Assembly: GCF_017939625.1 (NCBI RefSeq)
Contig: NZ_JAGKTC010000002.1
Span: forward strand, 629-64,628
Reading direction: 5' to 3'
Source: Pseudoxanthomonas helianthi
GTDB taxonomy: Bacteria; Pseudomonadota; Gammaproteobacteria; Xanthomonadales; Xanthomonadaceae
DNA length: 64,000 bases
Below the pieces are notes generated by a model that was not told where the DNA came from, made no database searches, and worked only from the letters and a program-made list of their open reading frames with translations. Positions 59,882 to 64,000 of the stretch are shown piece after piece. Each line of letters starts with the position of its first letter. The stretch's first letter is position 1. Both the position numbers and the translations under genes were made by a program.

Positions 59882-60250
59882 ATGCGCCGATCCATCGCCT
59901 TGCTTTGCCTGACGTTCCTGCTCGCCGCCTGCTCGCCGGGCACCCGCACCTTCGTCTATCGCGCCAGCGAGAACGGCGAATGGCGCATCGATGCCCGGAT
60001 CAAGGTCGCCAACGGCATCGCCGATTTCGAATGCCGGCACAGCTTCAGCGGCCGTTGCCACTACGCCCTGTTCGGCGATTGCCAGGCCGGCGCGGGCATC
60101 GATTGCGAAGGCAAGGTGCTGCAGCGCTTCAGCTTGGCGGTGAACGCCCACCGCCGTATCGCCGTCCTGCCCGACCTGCGCCTTTGCGTCAGCGACCGCG
60201 CCGACCAGTCGGATCCGGTCTGCAACCTCGATCCGCCGGCCAAGTCATGA
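59882..60250 (+). CDS. Small lipoprotein of unknown function
   Basis: The 122-residue product has a lipoprotein signal (LLCLTFLLAACSPG) and a cysteine-rich mature part: FECRHSFSGRCHYALFGDCQAGAGIDCEG ... LRLCVSD ... PVCNL. Six or more cysteines suggest several disulfides. I do not recognise a family. Its stop codon overlaps the ATG of the DUF998 gene (ATGA), so the two are coupled and may act together in the envelope. Confidence 0.7.
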   Translation: MRRSIALLCLTFLLAACSPGTRTFVYRASENGEWRIDARIKVANGIADFECRHSFSGRCHYALFGDCQAGAGIDCEGKVLQRFSLAVNAHRRIAVLPDLRLCVSDRADQSDPVCNLDPPAKS

Positions 60251-60900
60251 ATCCGAACGCGGAGGCGTTGATGGACACGTTGTCTCCCGGCTGGAAGTTC
60301 CTGCTCATGGCCGCGGTCCTGGTGCCCGTGGTCTATTTCGGAGCACAGGTCCTGGCCGCACCGTATTTCCCGAACTACAGCATTCTCACCACCTCGGCGA
60401 GCGAGCTCGGCTCCAACCTTTCCTCGCGGCCGGGCATCCTGAACATCGGTGCGCTGCTCACCGGCGTGTTGGCGCTGCTGGGCAGCGTGGGCCTGGCCGG
60501 ATCGCTTCCGCGCCTCGGTGCCGGCAAGCTCGCCGCCGGCGCGTTGGCCCTGTGCCTCGCATCCGCCGGCGTGGCCTCGTTCTGGGCCGGCTGGCATCCG
60601 CTTCCCAGTCCGCGACACGACCCGGGCGCGCTGGGCATCGGCATGTTCGTCGCGCCATTCGCGGCCGTGTGGGTCGCATGGCGCATGTCTGCCGCGAGAA
60701 GGTTGCGTTGGGTCTTGTCGCTGAATGCCGTCGCGTTCATCGCGTTGGCGGCGATCATGTTCGGTGTCGGCCGTATCGATCTGTCTGCGTGCGGCGGGCT
60801 CATGCAGAAGCTCATTGCCGTCACGTCGTTCTCGCCCAGCGCCGTCATCGCCGCCATTGCGATCCGGGGTTCGGGGCGACCCGCCGACGCGATCCGGTAA
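60247..60900 (+). CDS. DUF998-like membrane protein
   Basis: The 217-residue product has about six hydrophobic helices (FLLMAAVLVPVVYFGAQVLAA; ILNIGALLTGVLALLGSVGLAG; AAGALALCLASAGVASFWAGW; IGMFVAPFAAVWVAWRM; VLSLNAVAFIALAAIMFGVG; VTSFSPSAVIAAIAI). The loop FPNYSILTTSASELGSNLSSRPGILNIGA is typical of DUF998 proteins. The function is unknown. It is coupled to the lipoprotein gene upstream and is followed by a 131-bp spacer. Confidence 0.75.
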   Translation: MNPNAEALMDTLSPGWKFLLMAAVLVPVVYFGAQVLAAPYFPNYSILTTSASELGSNLSSRPGILNIGALLTGVLALLGSVGLAGSLPRLGAGKLAAGALALCLASAGVASFWAGWHPLPSPRHDPGALGIGMFVAPFAAVWVAWRMSAARRLRWVLSLNAVAFIALAAIMFGVGRIDLSACGGLMQKLIAVTSFSPSAVIAAIAIRGSGRPADAIR

Positions 60901-61031
60901 TCCGTCGGGGCCGGCGCCATGCCGCGCCCCGCTTGCGGGTCGCCGGCAGGTCATGAATCCGACAGGATTTCCGCGAAAACCGACAAGCCCGGCGGATGCG
61001 CCGGCCGTCGCGGGCAACCTACGATGCCGGC

Positions 61032-61847
61032 ATGACGACCATCGACCTGCACCGCCCCTATCCGGTTTCCGCGCAACAGATCGCGAACTTCCGCCGCGAC
61101 GGTTTCATCCGCCTGAAGGACGTGTTCAACGCGGATGAGTTGCGCCATTACGGCGACGAGATCACCCGCCTCACCATCGCCCTGAACACCCAGACCACGC
61201 CGCTGGAGGAGCGCAGCACCTACGACCGCGCTTTCCTGCAGGTGATGAACCTGTGGGAGCAGGGCGGATTGGCCCGCGAGTTCGTGTTCGGCCGGCGCCT
61301 GGCCGGCATCGCCGCCGCGCTGCTGGAAACCGAGGGCGTGCGCCTGTACCACGACCAGTCGCTGTACAAGGAACCCGGCGGCGGCATCACCCCCGCGCAC
61401 GCCGACCAGTACTACTGGCCGCTGCACAGCGATCGTTGCGTCACCGCGTGGGTGCCGTTGCAGGCGGTGCCGCGCGACATGGGCCCGCTGGCGTTCTTCG
61501 CCGGCAGCCAGCACGTCGAATTCGGCCGCGACCTCGGCATCTCCGACGAGAGCGAACGCGAGATCACCGCGAACATGGAAGCGCACGGCTTCCCGGTGGT
61601 CGACGAACCGTTCGACCTGGGCGAAGTCAGCTTCCACCTCGGCTGGACCTTCCACCGCGCCGGGCCGAACCGCTCGCAGGCGCCGCGTTCGGTGATGACG
61701 GTGATCTACATGGACCGCGACATGCGGTTGAAGGCGCCGGAGAACCACATGCAACAGCAGGACTGGGAGAAGTGGTGCCCGGGCGCGCAGGTCGACGAGG
61801 TCATCGACACGCCGAAGAACCCGGTGCTGTTCGAACCGGCGGCGTGA
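61032..61847 (+). CDS. Phytanoyl-CoA dioxygenase (PhyH) family protein
   Basis: The 271-residue product is a non-haem Fe(II)/2-oxoglutarate dioxygenase. It has INFR-like QQIANFRRDGFIRLKDVFNADELRHYGDEI at the start, the HxD iron ligands in PAHADQYYWPLHSDRCVTAWVPLQ, and the distal His and 2-oxoglutarate-binding Arg in FHLGWTFHRAGPNRSQAPRSV. It hydroxylates an unknown small molecule. It begins a four-gene operon with overlapping stop/start codons (GTGA to the alcohol dehydrogenase), so its product is probably passed to that enzyme. Confidence 0.9.
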   Translation: MTTIDLHRPYPVSAQQIANFRRDGFIRLKDVFNADELRHYGDEITRLTIALNTQTTPLEERSTYDRAFLQVMNLWEQGGLAREFVFGRRLAGIAAALLETEGVRLYHDQSLYKEPGGGITPAHADQYYWPLHSDRCVTAWVPLQAVPRDMGPLAFFAGSQHVEFGRDLGISDESEREITANMEAHGFPVVDEPFDLGEVSFHLGWTFHRAGPNRSQAPRSVMTVIYMDRDMRLKAPENHMQQQDWEKWCPGAQVDEVIDTPKNPVLFEPAA

Positions 61848-62980
61848 GCGTGAACAGTCCGGACATCCTGGCCGGTCGCGCCGCCATCGCCGATGGTGCG
61901 GGCGGCTTCGTCATCGACACGATCGAAGTCGATCCGCCCGGCCCGGGCGAGGTGCGCGTGGCCGTCGCCGCGGCGGGCGTGTGCCATACCGACCACGCCT
62001 CGCTGCGCTGGCCGGGACCGCTGGTGATGGGGCACGAAGGCGCGGGCGTCGTCGAGTCCGTCGGCAGCGGCGTGTCGCACCTGCGCGCCGGCCAGCCGGT
62101 GCTGCTGAACTGGGCGATTCCCTGCGGCGATTGCTTCCAGTGCGGTCGCGGCATGCAATCGTTGTGCGAACGCACGCACGGACCGCGCGACGCGGCCGAC
62201 GCCAGCAGTCGCGCGCATGCGGGCGGCACGCGCTGGCAGGGCTGGCCGATCGAACGTTCGTTCCATCTCGGCACATTCGCCGAATGGACCCTGGTGCGCG
62301 CCGAGGCGGCCACGCCGCTGCCCGAGGCATTGCCGCCGGATCCCGCCTGCATCCTCGGCTGCGCGGTGATGACCGGCGTGGGTTCGGTGCTGAACATCGC
62401 CCGGGTCGCGCCCGGCGACAGCGTCGCGGTGCTGGGTTGCGGCGGGGTTGGCCTGAACGTCGTGCAGGGCGCGCGCCTTGCCGGCGCATCGAAGATCATC
62501 GCCATCGACCGGGTCGCCGAACGGCTGAAGCGGGCGCGCAAGCTCGGCGCCACCCATGTCCTGCAGCCGCAGGCGAACGACACCGGCCATGCCGGCTTGA
62601 TCGCCCAGGTGCGCGCGATGGCGGATGGGCGCGGCGTCGACCATGCCTTCGAAGCGACCGGCGTTCCTGCGCTGGCCTTCCTGCCGTTGCGCCTGGCGCG
62701 CAACGGCGGCAATGCGTTGCAGGTCAGCGGCGCGCACGGCGCGGGCAACGTCGAGCTGACCGATTTCTTCTGGAACAAGCGCTACCTGGCACCGCTGTAC
62801 GGCGGTTGCGTGCCGTCGCGCGATTTCCCGCGCCTGTTCGACTGGGTGGGCAACGGTTCGCTGGAACTCGCCTCGCTGGTCAGCCATCGTTATCCGCTGG
62901 AAGCGCTCGGCGATGCCTTCGCCGATATGCTGGCCGGACGCAGCGCCAAGGGCGTGCTGCGGATCGCGCGGGAGGATTGA
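61844..62980 (+). CDS. Zinc-dependent alcohol dehydrogenase (class III-like)
   Basis: The 378-residue product starts with GTG 61844, overlapping the previous stop. It has the catalytic zinc ligands Cys (GVCHTDHASL), His (GHEGAGVVESVG) and Cys (ILGCAVMTG), the structural-zinc set CGDCFQCGRGMQSLC, and a Rossmann motif LGCGGVGLNVVQGA. The pattern resembles class III and aryl-alcohol dehydrogenases. It should oxidise an alcohol, possibly the one produced by the dioxygenase, to an aldehyde. The esterase follows one base after its stop. Confidence 0.9.
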   Translation: MSVNSPDILAGRAAIADGAGGFVIDTIEVDPPGPGEVRVAVAAAGVCHTDHASLRWPGPLVMGHEGAGVVESVGSGVSHLRAGQPVLLNWAIPCGDCFQCGRGMQSLCERTHGPRDAADASSRAHAGGTRWQGWPIERSFHLGTFAEWTLVRAEAATPLPEALPPDPACILGCAVMTGVGSVLNIARVAPGDSVAVLGCGGVGLNVVQGARLAGASKIIAIDRVAERLKRARKLGATHVLQPQANDTGHAGLIAQVRAMADGRGVDHAFEATGVPALAFLPLRLARNGGNALQVSGAHGAGNVELTDFFWNKRYLAPLYGGCVPSRDFPRLFDWVGNGSLELASLVSHRYPLEALGDAFADMLAGRSAKGVLRIARED

Positions 62981-63811
62981 GTGGCGGATTTCCGCACCAT
63001 CGAACTGTCCGATCCGGCGATTCCCGTCGATGGCTTGCGCTTCGCGACGGTGAAAAGCCGCGCGCTGCGGCAGCGTGCCGACGTGACGATGTACGCGACG
63101 CCGGGCGCCGACGGTGCTACCGACCTGCCTATCGTGATCCTGCTGCACGGCGTGTACGGTTCGCACTGGGCCTGGGCGCTGAAGGGCGATGCGCATCGCA
63201 CCGCCGCACGCTTGGTTGCGGAAGGCGCGTTGCCACCGGTGGCGTTGCTGATGCCTTCGGATGGTTTGTGGGGCGACGGTTCCGGCTATCTGCCGCACCA
63301 GGCGCAGGATTTCGAGCGCTGGATCGTCGAGGAAGTACCCACGCTGGCCCTCGAGGCCATTGCGGGCTGCACGCCGCGTTCGCCCTTGCTCATCGCCGGG
63401 CTCAGCATGGGCGGCTTCGGTGCGTTGCGGCTGGTCGGCAAGCATCCGGCGCGCTTCGTCGCTGCCGCGGCGCATTCGACGATGACCGACATCGCGCAGT
63501 TCGATGGCCTGGTCGAAGACGACCGTGCGGGCTGGAGTGGGGCCGAGGCCGACCGCAGCGTCGCCGCCGCACTGCACGCCGCGCGCGGGCAACTGCCGCC
63601 GATCCGCTTCGATTGCGGGCGCGAGGATCCTTTCATCGAAGCCAACCGCACCTTGCACGCCACGCTCGACACGGCAGGCATCCGCCACCGCTATGTCGAG
63701 CGCGATGGCGGGCATGAGTGGTCCTACTGGACCGTTGCGCTCGAAGACACATTGCGCTTCTTCGGCCGCGTGTTGCGCGGCGCCGGCGACGTATACGAGG
63801 AGAAACCATGA
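62981..63811 (+). CDS. Esterase D-like alpha/beta hydrolase
   Basis: The 276-residue product (GTG start, behind GGGAGGATTGA) has the alpha/beta-hydrolase features PIVILLHGVYGSHWAWALKG (oxyanion region), nucleophile Ser in AGLSMGGFGAL, Asp in DCGREDPFIEAN and His in GGHEWSYWT. It resembles tributyrin-type esterases and S-formylglutathione hydrolases. In this operon it may hydrolyse an ester or thioester linked to the dioxygenase/dehydrogenase product. No signal peptide is seen, so it is cytoplasmic. Its stop codon overlaps the start of the last gene. Confidence 0.87.
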   Translation: MADFRTIELSDPAIPVDGLRFATVKSRALRQRADVTMYATPGADGATDLPIVILLHGVYGSHWAWALKGDAHRTAARLVAEGALPPVALLMPSDGLWGDGSGYLPHQAQDFERWIVEEVPTLALEAIAGCTPRSPLLIAGLSMGGFGALRLVGKHPARFVAAAAHSTMTDIAQFDGLVEDDRAGWSGAEADRSVAAALHAARGQLPPIRFDCGREDPFIEANRTLHATLDTAGIRHRYVERDGGHEWSYWTVALEDTLRFFGRVLRGAGDVYEEKP

Positions 63812-64000
63812 ATCCGATCCGCACGCTCGCCGTCCTGGCGATGGCAATCGCCTGCAACCTTGTGGGAGCGACCTCGGTCGCGAATGCTTCTGCTGGTGTT
63901 GGGCAGGATGGACAAAATTCATTCGCGACCAAGGTCGCTCCCACAAAAGCTGTCCCTGCGAGGGTCACGCCCGCCAAGGCCGGCGAGGAAGTCTTCTACC
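63808..64000 (+). CDS. Exported protein (partial) with a repeat inside its signal region
   Basis: ATG 63808 overlaps the esterase stop codon (ATGA) behind GAGGAG. The frame is open to the window end: MNPIRTLAVLAMAIACN, then LVGATSVANASAGVGQDG, then NSFATKVAPTKAVPARVTPAKAGEEVFY. Residues 19-46 are encoded by a GTGGGAG-family inverted repeat (63862-63944) whose length and frame keep the reading frame open. The predicted signal-peptidase site (VANA/SA) also comes from the repeat. Alternatively Cys16 (AIAC) may have been a lipobox before insertion. The mature domain lies beyond the window and cannot be named. Confidence 0.75.
   Translation, partial: MNPIRTLAVLAMAIACNLVGATSVANASAGVGQDGQNSFATKVAPTKAVPARVTPAKAGEEVFY
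63862..63944. repeat. GTGGGAG-family inverted repeat inside a coding region
   Basis: The left arm GTGGGAGCGACCTCGGTCGC (from 63862, continuing GAATGC) and right arm (ATTCGCGACCAAGGTCGCTC, ending CCCAC at 63944) enclose about 30 bases. It is the same family as at 43989, 51542 and 55977, but here lies inside the 5' part of the last gene and is translated in frame. Confidence 0.8.

Overview
The window is GC-rich chromosomal DNA of a gammaproteobacterium, most likely from the family Lysobacteraceae/Xanthomonadaceae (Lysobacter, Luteimonas or Pseudoxanthomonas type). The grounds are two Oar-like TonB-dependent receptors with carboxypeptidase-regulatory N-termini, the zapA / 6S RNA / ygfA and ygfB / pepP neighbourhoods, and abundant small palindromic intergenic repeats beginning GTGGGAGCGAC. 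No rRNA, tRNA, IS transposase, phage gene or CRISPR array was seen. Assignments come from reading translations and motifs; no database search was run.

Positions 1-2000 look like the tail of an integron cassette array: short promoter-poor genes (NIPSNAP, CHMI-like tautomerase, SRPBCC) separated by one good and one decayed attC-like palindrome, followed by a frameshifted GNAT gene. Next come a large EAL phosphodiesterase, a membrane-anchored phytochelatin synthase, a protein-isoaspartyl methyltransferase fused to an erythromycin-esterase domain, and a LytS/LytTR two-component pair (8557-10406).

Positions 12070-26771 form a carbohydrate locus: TonB receptor, GH29 alpha-L-fucosidase, GH88 unsaturated glucuronyl hydrolase, DUF2264 protein, hexuronate-type MFS transporter, 5-dehydro-4-deoxyglucarate dehydratase (KdgD), IclR regulator, DUF4861 protein, uronate dehydrogenase and 2,5-dioxovalerate dehydrogenase. 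It encodes the first and last parts of the oxidative uronate pathway to 2-oxoglutarate, but no lactonase or aldarate dehydratase is present in the window.

Positions 26832-46540 are mostly housekeeping and envelope genes: a DedA-PAP2-LssY fusion, a small kinase, an SDR, a diguanylate cyclase, glyoxalase I, a DUF350-DUF1190-ATP-grasp operon (resembling yjfL-yjfM-yjfC), argD, hemL, a second TonB receptor, an M19 dipeptidase, thiE, rubredoxin, a SirB1-type protein and a DUF192 protein. Positions 46651-47736 hold a divergent pair consisting of a hypothetical gene and an HTH regulator, around a 39-bp symmetric operator-like sequence. Positions 47975-55940 carry rpiA, an EVE-domain gene, ygfA, 6S RNA, zapA with its TIGR02449 partner, a GGDEF-EAL protein, ygfB and pepP. 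The right end has a DUF4440 gene, an EamA exporter, a second LytS/LytTR pair, two small envelope genes, and an operon of PhyH-type dioxygenase, zinc alcohol dehydrogenase, esterase and a truncated exported protein.

The most unusual signal is the behaviour of the small palindromic repeats. One lies in frame inside the signal-peptide region of the last gene and one supplies the stop codon of thiE. Two are bracketed by direct duplications of the 3' end of a neighbouring gene, and others are nested or chimeric. No RAYT-type transposase is visible in the window.
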